Shown: positions 1 to 14,700, counted from the stretch's first letter. The stretch: DNA of 64,000 nucleotides from Alitta virens (GCA_932294295.1 OW028574.1:10736215-10800214); one strand, 5' to 3'. Numbers and translations are program-made. Notes: generated by a model from the sequence alone, not told the origin.

Positions 1-602
1 AGTGGATAACATCAATGACTTCAATACAACATTCAACACCAGTACGACTGAATCAAAATTTCAAAGAATTAGGAGGGGCCAAAAACTATTAAATTGGCAA
101 AAGATTCTTACAATCATTTGGTTGATGGGTGTTGCTTAAATATGTTTGGCTTTTTAAATGTCAAATTTCAAAATTTAAATAAATCACTTCAGTGAAATTG
201 ACCGCGACAGTGAAGCTAATGAAACATCATGGGATTTTAAACATACAACAGATTATCTTACTAAGTTATTCTTTGTCAATGGTAAATATGCATTTTTCTG
301 GATTTTGTTTAGACAATGAAATTTAATGTCACAAATTTTCATGCTATTTCCAATAAATGGCATGTGTTATGACAGTCGCTAACCATGTAGACCAAAATTG
401 CTACTTAGGTATTTTCTGAAAACTGTTTGGTACAATAAATTTAAATACGTCTGAATTTCAGTCTTAAATACTTTTCTGGTGTGACATGACAGTCGCTATC
501 CAAACTAGTACCACAAATTAATTAATCAACCTTGCAAACATTATTTATTCATGTGGACTATATAACTATAACATTCACTTAAAAGATAATATATTCAGGT
601 TT

Positions 603-766
<164 letters not shown>

Positions 767-859
767 CATTTAGGTACATTTAATATCTATCTATATAGAT
801 ACACAATTCATTGCATCAACAATGCAATTTCATTTAATTTTGTTGTATAGAAGAACCCT

Positions 860-1030
860 TCAGGGGCAGATCCAAAATTGTTTGCAGTGTTCCCTCTAAT
901 TTCTTATGAACAGTGATGTATTAGGCCAAGAAGGGGAAGGGGGCTAAGAACCCCCTAATTCAGTTACTGGACTAAGAATCCCCACTAAACCCCCCCCCCC
1001 CCCCCCCACCCCACCTTTGAATCTGCTACA
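860..1030. repeat. Poly-C-containing dispersed element, copy 1
   Basis: Starts near CAGGGGCAGATC and ends near GAATCTGCTACAG, with a 17-base C run and CCCC-rich text between. The ends are roughly inverted (GGGGCAGAT against ATCTGCTA). A related stretch is at 14437-14590. Confidence 0.5.
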
Positions 1031-1466
1031 GCTCTTAAGGGTATAAAAATATATGCCATGGTACATGTACATGACACAGGACTTTCCCTGCGGCCCCTCA
1101 TGCACATTGCATTATCATATTAGAGATGACTTGATAGTATGCTTGTGGTAGAAGTCTGTTGTCATATGCAAGAGTAATGGCATTAACTCTGGGAATTTAG
1201 TTGAGGCCATATTTTCTACATGGGATTCAAGGAGTATTACTTTAAACCATCAATTAATTCCAGCTAATTGAAGGTTATTATCTAAGGGGATTATATTATT
1301 TTCATCCTCAGATGCTTTTTCAAAAACATGTACATATGGTAATTCTGGTTTTTTTCCCTATACACTGTAATTGCAAACGCAGGTCAATAGTATCCGCCTG
1401 TAATGGACTTGCATTTTAAACAATTCTGATCAGACTGATTCTGTCAGCCAATTCCTCAAGAATAAT

Positions 1467-2665
1467 CAGGGTCGGCCAGTATTTTCTTTTTTGGAATATT
1501 CTACCAGAATTTTTCGGAATTTCCAGCATAGCAAAGTCTCCCTGTGCAGTAGGCTCTATAAATGATACACTGCAAGTGAAATGTAGAAACTCGATTTGTG
1601 TTTGAAAAATACACTGTTTTAAACTTTTTGTATTGAAAAGGGTTACGATATGTAAAGTTTCAGAAATTATACAGACAAGACAGACAGACAGACAGACAAA
1701 GACATTTATTTACACAAGAGACACACATTTCATATACAAACATTGATTGAAACATACATAGGCAAATACACAAGTAAAGAGATATTTAAAAGGTATTTTT
1801 CTCTATTTGTGGGAGTCCTCTCTAAGTTCTTACGACGGCTATCAAGAGGCCACCCAGGCGTTTAAAAGTAGGCTGAAATCTCCTGAGTCACCGATTACAA
1901 TTAATCAAGTTAATAGAACCTACGCCACTTTCGTGACTATTGCGGAAGTACGGCTACTGTAATATATTAGAAGACGTACTCGATGTATGTAAGGTAAAAG
2001 CGACCCATGTACCATCAGATAATGGTAGATCAAATGTATGGTCAGTACATGTAATTTACTGTAGTCTGAGGCAGCATGATACATTATTCATACTTAATGT
2101 ACAAAAAGGTCACCATCTTATTCGCTCAATGTGTACAGCTATGTTAATATTGAAAACTAAGTAGATATGAAGGTGACATGAATATTCCAGATAATGCCAG
2201 AAAACGACGGAATATTCCGACTGTCAAGAGGCCACCCAGGCGTTTAAAAGTAGGCTGAAATCTCCTGAGTCACCGATTACAATTTATCAAGTTAATAGAA
2301 CCTACGCCACTTTCGTGACTATTGCGGAAGTACGGCTACTGTAATATATTAGAAGACGTACTCGATGTATGTAAGGTAAAAGCGACCCATGTACCATCAG
2401 ATAATGGTAGATCAAATGTATGGTCAGTACATGTAATTTACTGTAGTCTGAGGCAGCATGATACATTATTCATACTTAATGTACAAAAAGGTCACCATCT
2501 TATTCGCTCAATGTGTACAGCTATGTTAATATTGAAAACTAAGTAGATATGAAGGTGACATAAATATTCCAGATAATGCCAGAAAACGCCGGAATATTCC
2601 GGATAACTCCAGAAAATGCCACGGTCCTGGCAAAATCTAGAAAATGTCGGATTTTCCCAACCCTG
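1467..2665. mobile_element. Probable non-autonomous DNA transposon with inverted ends (hAT-like termini)
   Basis: The left end starts CAGGGTCGG and the right end, reversed, starts CAGGGTTGGG. TTTTCT-rich and GGAATATTCC-like motifs occur near both ends. Flanking AGAATAAT and AGAATTAT are similar but not at matching offsets, so the target duplication is unproven. The interior holds a 382-bp direct duplication. Confidence 0.45.
1839..2602. repeat. 382-bp direct tandem duplication (two copies)
   Basis: Copies run 1839-2220 and 2221-2602 and are nearly identical over the full unit, so the duplication is recent. Each contains the same 74-codon open frame, which has no recognisable relatives and is probably incidental. 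Confidence 0.9.
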
Positions 2666-3537
2666 TCAGAATTATAAATTTAATAACTGTATTAGATATG
2701 ACCTTATAGGTATAATGGTTGTTTAGGTGAGTGTTAAGATTACCAAAGGCAGCTTTGTCCATTCGGGATTATATCAATCAATGATCTATCTTAGAGGTTA
2801 AGGGTTAAGAGATTACAGGTTGGTAAAGGCTAAATGAAATATGTCAGCATTATGCTTTAATGGGAACCATATGGTTTAACCTTTCAAATGATCTGATTGC
2901 TCAAGGATTTTCTGATTATGTATGGCCATGGACGTAAAATGGTATGGCAGAACAATGAAGTGCTGCCCTTCATGTCGTAATTCAAAGGCACTTGTTAATA
3001 GGAGACTGTGCAATGCATATAACATCAAAGTATTCATATAGTATCCATGTTTATTTTGCTTATTGGCCTTGGTGACCCATTTAGTTGTATGTGGTATTGG
3101 CCTATGTCCTCCAAAATGTCCTCCAAAATGCAGATAAAGGAAGTATAATTGAGTTGTGAAAAAATAAAAAAAACTTGTGCTTTGACACGTACACTGTTAA
3201 CCACAAACACTGGGGACACTCGAGCACAGTATGCCATCAGTAACATGCATACATGATTTCAGAGAAAGTGTAATGAAACAATACCATCTTGACCACAATC
3301 ACCATTAATGAATGAATGAATGAATTTAATCTACATGTAGCTACATGTAGAGGTCTCGAAAGACCTAAGACCGCCTAGCCATTAATATCACCTTACTGAT
3401 AAGACCACCTCACTATTAAGGCCAAAATATTGAATGCAATTTTATTGAACATTGTCTCACCAAACGGTCAACCTCTGTTCCTATGAGACTACATGTGGTA
3501 TTATAGTACACAATTTTGGAGGTATAATAAAACAATT

Positions 3538-3662
3538 ATTGACTGGACACTGGGCACCAGTGAATTTTATTTGACCCTTGGGAGTGATAGTTGCCACTAT
3601 TTAAAGGCAACTATCACTCCCTCGGGTCAAATAAAATTTACTAGTGCCTTGCACCAGTCAAT
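3538..3662. repeat. Large foldback hairpin, arms of about 57 bp
   Basis: The left arm begins ATTGACTGG and the right arm ends CCAGTCAAT. The inner arms GAGTGATAGTTGCC and GGCAACTATCACTC pair perfectly across a loop of about 10 bases. A few mismatches lie in the outer part. Confidence 0.85.
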
Positions 3663-4879
3663 ATTTGTAATAGAGTATAACAGTGGGGTTTCCCTCTTCC
3701 TGTTAATCCTATGCTGTTGTGGTGGTAAAGGTAAAATATGAGCATCATGACAATAAACATGGCACATTGACACATTTCCTGGTAGTCTCCTCATTCACAA
3801 AATTCCAAGATTAATACGCTCGTACATGTATATACGTTTTTTTGTTGACAGAAATCCCCCTTCCCCACTAAAAACTGCACGAGCAATCAAAAGATAGCCC
3901 AGAAGCCAGGCCCAGAGGGCAGGAGTCTAAAACACTTAATATTTGCAACATTAGTCATTGTTGTATTTTCGTAAGAATCTGTTGTTATCGGTTTGATGTG
4001 CATATTATACATTTATTCTGCTGCTAATGAGGCTTAAAGTTGGACTGTCTGTCAAATTTGCAATTTTCTAATATGCTATCAAACAGTTGAAAATTACCTT
4101 TATTAATCAAGGCACACTAAATTGTGTGAATGTATGATGTTATAAGACATTAATTATTTACAAATAAATTATACATTGAGAGAAAATCCAGACCAAAACA
4201 ATGGAAACACAATGGAAATGACATCATCACCATTGTTCAGTATTGTGACATCATCACTGGGTTTGTTTACATATTGAGTTTTTGATGGCATGAAAAACTA
4301 ATATTTATATTATTTATTGTAAATTTAAACTGAATTGTGGGCAAAAGTTGGCATGTAATGGTGAAAAATATCATGAGACAAGAAGACTACTGATTTATAT
4401 CATTATTTAAATGTGCAGATTTGAAGACAGTGCACCTTTAATGAGGCTTATTAGCTGATAGCCAGCCTGAATGGAATCAAATAGCACTTTCACAATAATG
4501 TTAATAAGGCTAGAAATTTACACTATGGGTGGTGTCATTCACTTGTCTCTGCATAGTGTTTGGTATTAATAAGGGTCTATTGAAAGTACAAGTGAATAGT
4601 TGAAAAATTATTTATAAGGATCTTAGGCAGTTGACTAATACTTCATACTTGTTTTGTTGCCTTATTTTGATTGAGCAAGATAAGAACCAGACGTCTGTTT
4701 GTTGTGTGTTAATGGAGGCTCTTGTAACTGATAATTATTATTAGAGGGCAAATAAAAAATAGGGGAAAAAAGCGAAAAGACAAATGATGGTGTATTGAAA
4801 AGTCAGGACACTTTCAGTCAATTTATTTTACAGATTGGTTTTTGTCACCTTCAAGACTGGGTTTAATTTATTTCTAGTT

Positions 4880-5010
4880 TTCTGCCCTATTCTGTGCTGC
4901 CCCGTGCTTGGTAAGCTGAGGCAAGTAAAAGATCCCACACATGGGGTAATGTGTAACATGGATGTGGGCTCCTCTCTCACCTCATTAATCAACCCTCGAC
5001 TCTCGCCTAA
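4880..5010 (+). mobile_element. SINE-like fragment (GCTGAGGCAAGTAAAAGA family)
   Basis: Carries the body motif GCTGAGGCAAGTAAAAGATC followed by CCACACATGGGGTAA, shared with 26760, 8357 and the reverse strand near 59900. No tRNA-like head is visible, so it appears 5' truncated. Confidence 0.5.
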
Positions 5011-8000
5011 TCAATCAACCCTCGACAGCGGCAAGAACTTGTGTTAGAGGGCTGCACTTTCCATACTATACCATACCATACCATATCATACCATATATAC
5101 CGTACCATATAGTTCGATTTCTGATCAACCTATAAGTTCAGCCAGTGGTGCGAATGTGGTCAGTTGGGTCAGACCCTAAATCAGAAGTGCCTGATTTCAG
5201 TTTCCATCAAATCATCTCATCATTGTGTCTGCCTCTCAGCCTCTACCGAATGGTCTGTGGTACATGGGCCAATTTCCAGACCAATGGCATATCGACCAGT
5301 CAATGACTTGCAATAATATGCTTGGAGAGATAATACCACATACTAATAGATGTCACGTATACCATTCTCTAAGTTAGGGACATATTTAATGATTGATTTG
5401 ATAATATTATTATAGCCTTTTATCAGTGTTTTATCAGCTGACCTAAAACTTGTGTGTTTAATGTGTTAGTCATGATCAAAGCTAGAGAAACAACAGAATT
5501 GTTTTAAATGTAACAATATTGGTGTTATCCTAAGTAGTACTATATCCATTCGGTTGCTTTTTCCAATTGAGATTTGGATTTGACCCAAAATTAAATGCTA
5601 GGTGTTGGAAGTTGTTAGGGTGAAGACCAATTTATATCTTAACTTGTAGCTCTGACAGAATCTATTTGTCATTTTGACCGTCATTTTGTCATACTATCTT
5701 TTGTTACACAATAATTGACTTATTCGGATATTTCCTCTTTACAGGAAATGGCAGATTAAACATGTAAACCCTTTATTCCAAGTCATGTCCATTCGCCATT
5801 CTTTGGAGACATTTCATTGGGGAATATCTTCGACCTCTTAATGGTCCGTTGAAGGCGTCCAATAAGCCATTCAATCATTTTGCTATGGAAGCCAAGTTAC
5901 AAGATAATGATCTACATATGAAGGACATAATGTTGACCACAGCAGGACAAAACTGGACAATGAACTGACCAGTACATTGTACTTGCAAGGACTGGTTAGG
6001 TTAATTCGCAATCTATCAATTTAATCTCGTTAAATGATTAATTAAGTCAGCTTAAATGAAAGAGAATTTATGCTTTATCTCAAGGTTATATTACATTGCT
6101 GATGTTGTGCAGATATCTTGGTGATGGGAAACTGTATTTATGGTTGATCGCACCATGGGGAAGGACTTCATTTTTCTGGGGGGGGGGGGGGGGGGGGAGG
6201 GGACACAGGGCTTGCCCGTCTTACACTGAGCCGCCCCTCTCAAATTCATAGTTTACGTTTGCAGAATTTAAATTTGCAATTGGAGTTATGACGATACTCC
6301 AATGAAACAACACCTAGACTAGCTGGCTGTAAGAGCTCATTGCTAATAGAATGATTCATGCTGATCAGATGGTCTGCTTAAATTAATTGCCAATTAATTC
6401 GCCATATGATATCAGCTCTTCGTAGTTCCCCAACGGCGGTACCAATAGTCTTTTCACTGAGCAGCCATGAATTTAGCAAGACGTGTTTCCTCTCCTCTTA
6501 TTACTCATTTTGCTTTTCAGAAAAAAACAGAAATCTGCGATTCAACTTAATGATAAGATGTCAAATATACATTAAAATACACAAATACGGCTGCTAGGAT
6601 GAAATTTGATTCAGCCAATCAGAGTCAAGGGCAGGAACTTTTTCAGCCAATAAGAATTGCAGTATTCGGTCGTAGCCACCTGGTGGAATTACAGAGAACC
6701 TTACGTGAAAATCCACTATACGTAGAGAGCTATATTGCTAAATTATTGTCTGCATAAAAACATGAATGTTATAATTTGCAGTAGCTAGCTCAGGTATAAA
6801 GAAGTAAAGTACGAAAGAATATAGTTTAAAAATGAAAGCATTCTTTAGTGAATTGTTTAAATATAAAGGGCTTAGCTTCAATTGGTAAAACCTAAAAAGA
6901 CCACTGCCACTGGGTCCTGGGTTTGAAATTTGGCCTACATTGGACACCCGAATTTGACTATTGGACCACTGGGCTGTTAATGTTGAGAAATGGATCTTGT
7001 AGTGCCTAGCGGAAAAGTGGTTACACTGGCAGACAATTCATGTTTTCAGTCTTTCAAAGTGCCTCTGCCGCGTCATATAGGTTGTTATTGTTTGTAGATG
7101 ATTTAAGCCGTGAGAGACCATTGATATAAAACAAGAGTAATCGACATTTTAGGATAATCTCTCTATTGGTCAAACCTCAGGGCTGGCTGAGCAAATATCT
7201 ACGTCACATAAGGACCTTGGCAGAGGTTGTTTTCAGTCTTTCCAAACTCACTTTGTCACCACTGATATGCTAGGCACTCTAATGATATCGATTCGATTGG
7301 TTACTTGGTAACTCATTCAATCAATTCTGACAGTCTGGAACTCGAGTGACTGATTTAGCAATTAAGGCACTGGTCCGATTGGGCCGCTTTGCTGAATGAA
7401 TGTCATTGATTGATTGATTAACATCCGCGTGTCTCTTTTAAGTGGAGCAAGGCGGTCAATGACCTCAGTTAACAACTTATGTTTGTTGTGATAACACTGT
7501 TAAGTTTGTTGTGATATCACTGTTATCACAGCTGATCGGAAACATGGTAAATCTCTTTGAGATAAGATATACTTTATTTCGTCCAAAGCGAATCTATTCT
7601 TTCATGATCTTAAGTCATTTTTGATAAACTTGAAACAGTCATTATAAATCTCTTTGTTGTAACACCCAATCTTCGGCAATTCTGATCATTCTATACAGTT
7701 TTTTTGGTCTCTTCAAGTTTTAATGTGAAGCAGGATACGGTCTATGCAGGATACATTGAAGTGTGTCATATCATGAAGGTCATATGATTCATGTTAATGG
7801 ATTTGTACCCATTTTGTTTAGCTTGAAAACTTACAGCGAGTTCAGGCTTTGAAATCAAGGTGGCTCCACATCAATTTAAAAAAATGATCTGCAAGTGAAG
7901 TAAACTGCCGAATTTTATAGCTGTATCACAAATAGCCCAATTTGGCCATATTTTGGAGCCAAGCATCTGGACTGATACAAAAGCTATAACCTAGAAACCC

Positions 8001-8199
8001 AATATATTTGAATGGATACTTTTTTCAGTTGAACAGCTGAAAGAAAAGTAATTGGCGTCGCGTTATTCCCTGTTTTAAATAAATGTTGTAATTGTGAAAA
8101 GTAAAAAGATAATATTAGATAATATTAATAGTATAAATTAACGAGAACGTTTTTGAAGAAGGGGAGCAGCTGTGTCGAATGGCTTTAAAGATGTAAAAT

Positions 8200-8430
8200 G
8201 AGCTGGGCCCTTGTACTTAGTGTCTATGCTGAGGCTAGTAAATTATCTGTTAATAATTGTTTTATTCTTGTGACTCCATGTTGTTCTCCTCCTCGTGGTG
8301 TTTGTATGAGATACTGGATTGGTGATATTACTGATACGTTGAACTTTGTCTCTATGCTGAAGCAAGTGGAAGATCCCACCTTTGGGGTTAATGTGTAGGC
8401 CTACATGATGTGGACTGGTCTCATCTCACA
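8200..8430 (+). mobile_element. SINE-like fragments, two partial bodies
   Basis: Two partial copies of the same body: CTTAGTGTCTATGCTGAGGC near 8217 and CTCTATGCTGAAGCAAGTGG then AAGATCCCACCTTTGGGG near 8350. They are diverged from the other copies. Confidence 0.4.
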
Positions 8431-8467
8431 AACCCACATGTACGTGCCTCGGAAATTAAAAGTGAAA

Positions 8468-8583
8468 TCCTATCCTATCTCCTATCCTACCTCATCTCCT
8501 ATCCTATCTCATCTCCTATCCTATCTCATCTCCTATCCTAATCCTATCCCAGCCCATCCCATTCTATCCTATCCTATCCTACC
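8468..8583. repeat. Pentanucleotide-type satellite (TCCTA)n with TCATC interruptions
   Basis: Repeated TCCTATCCTATCTCATC units over about 115 bp. Confidence 0.9.
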
Positions 8584-8774
8584 TAATAATTAGGTTTTTG
8601 AAACCAAGGAAATCTGTTTGCTTGGTCTAACTTTCCCAATGTATCATTTATCAAATGCTAGTCCATGTGCTGCAAATACGTCTAGTGTTGGGTCTGTTCG
8701 TCTGGCAAATACTTGGTTAGTGGAGACTCGAGAGTATTGATCTTTGAGTCAGTTTGATTTTCTTTCTGTTACAG

Positions 8775-11700
8775 GTGGTCTACTTCACAGCAACTTTCCC
8801 TTACATCGTGCTGACAATTCTCGTCATCAGAGGTGTCACCTTGGAGGGAGCTGGTTCCGGCATCAAGTTTTACCTGTATCCAGACTTCGATAAGCTTGCA
8901 AATGCTCAGGTAAGGTCCTGTTTTATGATCAATGTACATTAAGGCTTCAATTTTAAGTCCCCTCTTTTATTTCACCACCTTGGAACCCGATTACAGCAAT
9001 CACACTTATAATGAACGTCCAGTTAAACTGAGGTCATTCTTCAGCTACTGACAAATTCCTATCTTAATATGCTTTACCTGAGACCCACACATACTGAAAC
9101 CTGGTTGTCTGGTTTAATGGAGACTTCCTTTACAGACCCCAATGATCGGGAGTAAAAACTATTTATCCCCAATAGCAGCCATATCACCTGAAATAGCTGG
9201 TGATACGGGCTGGGTGATCTGCTTTTCATATCACTCAGAATGACGTTCATGACACTGTGGAAGCTGTTGTCAGTCTTGTTCCCATTCGAAATATAGCTTG
9301 GCTTAGCGTACGTATTATTCAATAACTCTGTAAATTTTCAACCGGATTTAAAAAATTTAAAGTTCCAAAAGGCACTCGTTTTAGATCTGTTTTGACAGAT
9401 CAGACTCGTAGGGTGCTTCGCGCCCACCTCATCTGATCTGTCAAAACTGATCAGGGACTCGTATGGTTTTCCTATAATAGAGGGCAGTGCTAGCCCCTAG
9501 TTCCATAGTCAGAAATGACATCACTGAATGGATGACGTCATCAAACAATGCTTATCTCCTGTGCTTTTACTTCTCATTGGTATAATTGAAGTGGGTCGGA
9601 TGGTCTGCATGTAGAACAGTGGGAAAACACCTTTTGTGCTCAGTAGTCAATATTTTGATGTAAGTCACATCAATATGGCCAAGTTTTTGGTCACAGATGG
9701 ATATACACAGATTGGACAGTTCTTCACTGACATAAGCCATTGGCTGCCGTTTTAGGGTGTGTTTTGAGCGAAAATAAGTATTTTGCTATATTACGTCATA
9801 ATCATTATAATCGCAAGTGACGTCATTGTGGTGGTTGTTATTGTGACGTCATATTTCTGCCAGGTTGAAATAATGTGTAACACTAATCCTGAGTATTAAA
9901 AGAAAAATTTCATTCCATGATTCCCTCATAAATCTACAAGATAATTTATTTGATTTTCGTTAGTGTATTTAAATGAACATATAGTTTTGATGCGAAACAG
10001 TCACTGCGGGCTTGTCGTGAACCAACCCTGAACAGGCTTACATTGCTTCAATGGCACTGGTGTCTCTGGGTATAACGTCTCTGTGATTTTGGTGTCAGTA
10101 ACATCAAAATATTTGATTTCCCCAGTACAATGAATGAATTTTAACAACATTTATAACGAGGTCCCGAATGATCTATATGGCATGTACATATAAATTCTGA
10201 AAGTGTTTCTTATTTTTGGAAGTCTAGTGATCATAAACCTTTTAGATATAGTTAACCTGTATCATCAGTGTATGACCATTCACATCTGAGCTAGGTATGG
10301 ATAACTAGACCTGCATCTATATAGGTACATTGTGGCATTGCGCAGCGCCCTGTGTTGACCATTGAGGTTAGTATGGTCAGAGGTTTTTACCTACAGTATA
10401 TATATTAACCCCAATGCCACGATGATGCCCAAGACTTGTAAGCAGTGGTAAGAGTGAAATGGCAGCAGCCGCAATCCTCCATCAAGCTAAATATAGCAAC
10501 ATCATAAATCCATACAAGATGTTATATCGATGTCTATATTTGGAGATTCTGGCAGGTGGAAATATTTGCCTGTGTGGTTTTTAACCCTCAGGGAACGAAG
10601 TTCGAAAAGGGTTTTTGTATCATAAGTGTCCGTCCGACGGGCAGGCGGGCATAACACTTTCCTTTCCAGAGCAGAACTCTTAACACTAATTCTCTTACCC
10701 TAACAAAATTTTGTACAGTAATACTTTATGTGGCGTAGTGGTGCCTTTTGATAGTCACATTGACATATGTTGGCTATGTTTTACAGAATTTGGAAAAAAA
10801 AACTTTTCTTTTGTTTCCGGAGCAGAACTCTGACACTACAGCACCTACATGCTTAAAATTTTTGTCATAATATGTCTAAAATAGTGTAGTGGTGCTTTTT
10901 GGGGGTCTCATGGCCATAAATACTACAGAACTTTTAAAAATTATGGCAAAATTGGGGAAATTCCTACTTTTTCGAACCTCCATACAAAAGACACTATTTA
11001 CCCTACATGAATGAAATTGTATCAATAACATATCTAAATTATAGTATTTTCACTTTTCAAACTTCATTTTGATATTCATTTCATGCTCATTACATAATAA
11101 TGGAAAATCTGAAAAAAAATCTAAAAATTGTGTTTCAAGAGCAGAAATCTGGCATTAATGCACTTACCCTAACGACATTTCATAATTAATTACTCTATAT
11201 AACTTAGTTGTGCATTTTGATAGTGACATCGACATATCGCAGCTGTGTTTTAAAAATATTTAGAGAAAAATGAAAAAAAAGAAAACAAACCTTTCTGTTT
11301 CCAGAGGTATAGAATAACTAGATGCGCAGGACACGCACACTACTGCACCTACATGCATACAAAACTTAATAAGAATATGTCTAAAATAGTTCAGAGATAC
11401 ATTTTTGGGGTTTCATGACCATTAATGTAAGATAATTTTGTATAATAAGGAAAATATGGTACTCTTTAAAATCCTCTTATCAAGGACTCTATGATCATTA
11501 CATAAGTAACATTTTACCAATGCTATGGATAGATTATAGTCTTTCACTTTAAAGCTTCATTTTGACATTTGTTTCATCCTTCTTCTTTTTTCTTCATAAT
11601 AATTGAAAATCTGGGGAAAAATGCTAAATATTGTGATGCTTCCTTCATAATCCTTAGCATCCCATACTTAGCAATGACAGCCATAAATGTTGTACAATTC

Positions 11701-14700
11701 ATGTGCATACAATTATTAAAATATTTGATCATAGTATTGCTATGCTCAACCAATTCAAAAGTTTTTGTTTATAATTAGCCATATCATAATAATTAGTTGC
11801 ATAATGATCTATATAGATATTACTTTCACTTGACTCCAATACTTATTGTTTTGTTCATATACACCTGTAAAGTGTTCGGTTATACTAATTTAAATGCCAT
11901 AGATTTAATGCAAATCAGCAGCCCAACAATTCAGTAACTGTTGAAGGGAATATGGCAATAGATAATATATAGTTTCTTCAGTTGCCAGCTAAATGTAAAC
12001 AGCGAGCAAAAAATATTTTGACTTGTGTGTTGAGTATCATTCCATACAAAATAAACCTGTAAGATTTGTATTATTATTATTTATTGAAATACAAGCAAAT
12101 ACAAACCTTAAAGGTTCATTTTTTTGTGAAATTATACCCAACATCTTTATGTGGCATAGCATCATATATATTCATTAGGATCATTATATCATATGACAAT
12201 TTTGGACATATAAATGATAATCGTAGTTGTAAATTAGTTAAGGGAACATGCTATTGTGTTGATAATTCTAGTGAACTGAATACTCCTTATTGTGCATAAA
12301 ATGTTTTTGAAACAGAACAATTAAATGGCAGGAAAAGGATAGACAATACTTTTTATGCTCACTTTGCTTTACTCTGAACAGAGTGGTAAGACATTAGAAA
12401 AAATTCAAAAGTTAAAAAAATAGGACACCTTGGACTCTAATTAGCATTGTGTGACAGGCTAGTAGGCCACGTGGCAATTGTTTCGGTTTATCGCGCACAC
12501 TGTATAAACACCAGTAAAACATAGCCAAGATATGTCAGTGTGGCTATCACAAGGCACCACTTCTAGCACTAGGCCATATAGAGTGTTACTGTATAAAATG
12601 TTAGAGTTCAACGAAAGTGTAACGCCCGCCCTCCTGCCGGACGAACTCTTAACAATTTAATGATGCACGTGTGCTTTGTGGGATTCGCTGAAGGTTTAGC
12701 TGCAGCGCAGCCTATGTTTTAACAAGCATGAGTACACTTTGACTGCGGTCGATGGTGCTGATCGCGAAAGTCACGTAGGCATTTTGGCTTTCATTTTACA
12801 CAACCAAATAGCTCCTGGTCTCCCGCTTTCGACATTCACATCCACCAAGGGCACCTTTAACTCTCATGTGATGGTGAGCCAATCAATAAATGCAAAGGTG
12901 GAAGCACGTGCTCATTGATCTGGGTTTCTTGTTACCTTTTCAGTCAATCTGTAACTCACGTAAGCCTCATATATATGAAAGTGATTAAAGCAAATTGCTA
13001 CGGGCTTAATCCCCCTTCACAAGGTCTAGCCACCCACTTACCTTAATTAAGTCATTGTTCTACCCTATCTAACACTTAACATGGGAGTCAAATTGACACT
13101 GCCGTGTCCTTAATTAATGAAACGGAAGTAGTACTGAAATATCAATCTAGCAATGAGAGGTTTGAGAATATCAACATAAGTGCGTAATTGACCTCATTTT
13201 ATTTTTATATACACTGCATGAGGTGGTTCACCTTTATCATGGAGTCACTATACGTGTCCGGCCATGCATTTATTATCAGGAAAAAAGGGAGGGAAAAATG
13301 CCCATGCTGCATTAAAGCCCTTGTTGTTGTTGCAGCATGTCATATTAAAGCATGTCATATACAGCATGTCATATTAAAGCATGTCATATTAAAGCATGTC
13401 ATATTCAAGCTATACACTCTGCATAAACATGTGCAGTCAATGACCAGTCATCCCATTGTTTGATATTTTCTTTGAAATCGTCGATGCTCAAATAGCACTC
13501 TTGACATTATTTGGTATGTTAAATTATTCCATAATTTGGCACCCAAAGTAGGTGAAAGAATAATAACCATACTTAACAGTCTTGAACCTTCTTAATTAAC
13601 TTAAGGTACTGAATTTGGTGTCTTACAAATAAGTCTCTAAAGTAGACAGGAGCGATTTCATTTAGACATTTGAAAACTTCAACAGCTTGACAAAGATTTG
13701 CTCCCAGTAAGTAGATCATCGTATCTTGCATCTAAATCGTTAGAAACGAACTTGAGTGCTTTGTACTGGATTTTTTTCTAATTTGCTGAGATTTTTTATA
13801 TATATATATTTGCTTATAATTCATACTACAGGACAGTAGAAGCATGGAGTAGAAGTTACAGTAAGGGAAAGGTTGATATATTATAGCCTCCATTACTTCA
13901 GTGTCAAGGACATTGTTTGTTAAATGTCAGAGTAGTGCAATATGTGCCTTCTCTACATTTCATAAGGTCTTGTAGTTGCCGTATGTTTATTGATTCTATT
14001 TATAGCAATAATTGCCGTATGTTTATTGATTCTATTTATAGCAATAATCCGTATTTATTGAGTTTTAAATAGTCTTTGATAGGTAGAAACCGCAACTTCT
14101 AGGTTGTATCAAATGTTGCCTAATTTAGATCTCCATCCTTCCCACTAGCTAGATAGAACAAGACTAAGCCAGTTCTGTCCTGTCGGATAATGACACAACT
14201 AGATCTGCGTTGGTCTGTGGCTTGCAGCACTATGCTTTGATGCTGCTGCGTGCGCCTAATATAGCTTTAATATGACATGCTGTGACCTAAAACTAAATTG
14301 AGAATAATTGAGAGCTGGAGGCTAGTGTTGAAATGGATAGAATTCTAGCTCTTTCAGGTCTGTAGTGGAATTCAACATATTTAAGGCCACAATTATGAAG
14401 ACCACCTCACAATGAAGAGCACTATTTGTCTTACCCAGGGGCGGATTTTTTTTTACGGGGGGGGGGGGGCGGGGGGTTGACTCAAATGTATTGCAAGTAC
14501 CGCTGAATTTATTTATTAGAATGTACTAGGCCAAGCGGGGGTTTAAAACCCCTAAACGCCCACCCCCCCCCCCCCTAAATCTGCTACTGTTACCATGGTT
14601 ACCATTGTATTTTAGCTCGGGGACTGTCAGAAAGTGTTCGTTAATTAATTACAGCTGGGTTTTGTAACGCATAAGACCTATTGCTGGTTTGTATATAGAC

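Noticed and set aside
1940..2546. Two identical 74-codon open frames
   Set aside because: Identity is explained by the recent 382-bp tandem duplication; no family resemblance, start context or splice context supports a gene.
13334..13408. CRISPR-like regular repeats
   Set aside because: Units are directly adjacent with no unique spacers, and the DNA is animal nuclear; it is a simple tandem repeat.
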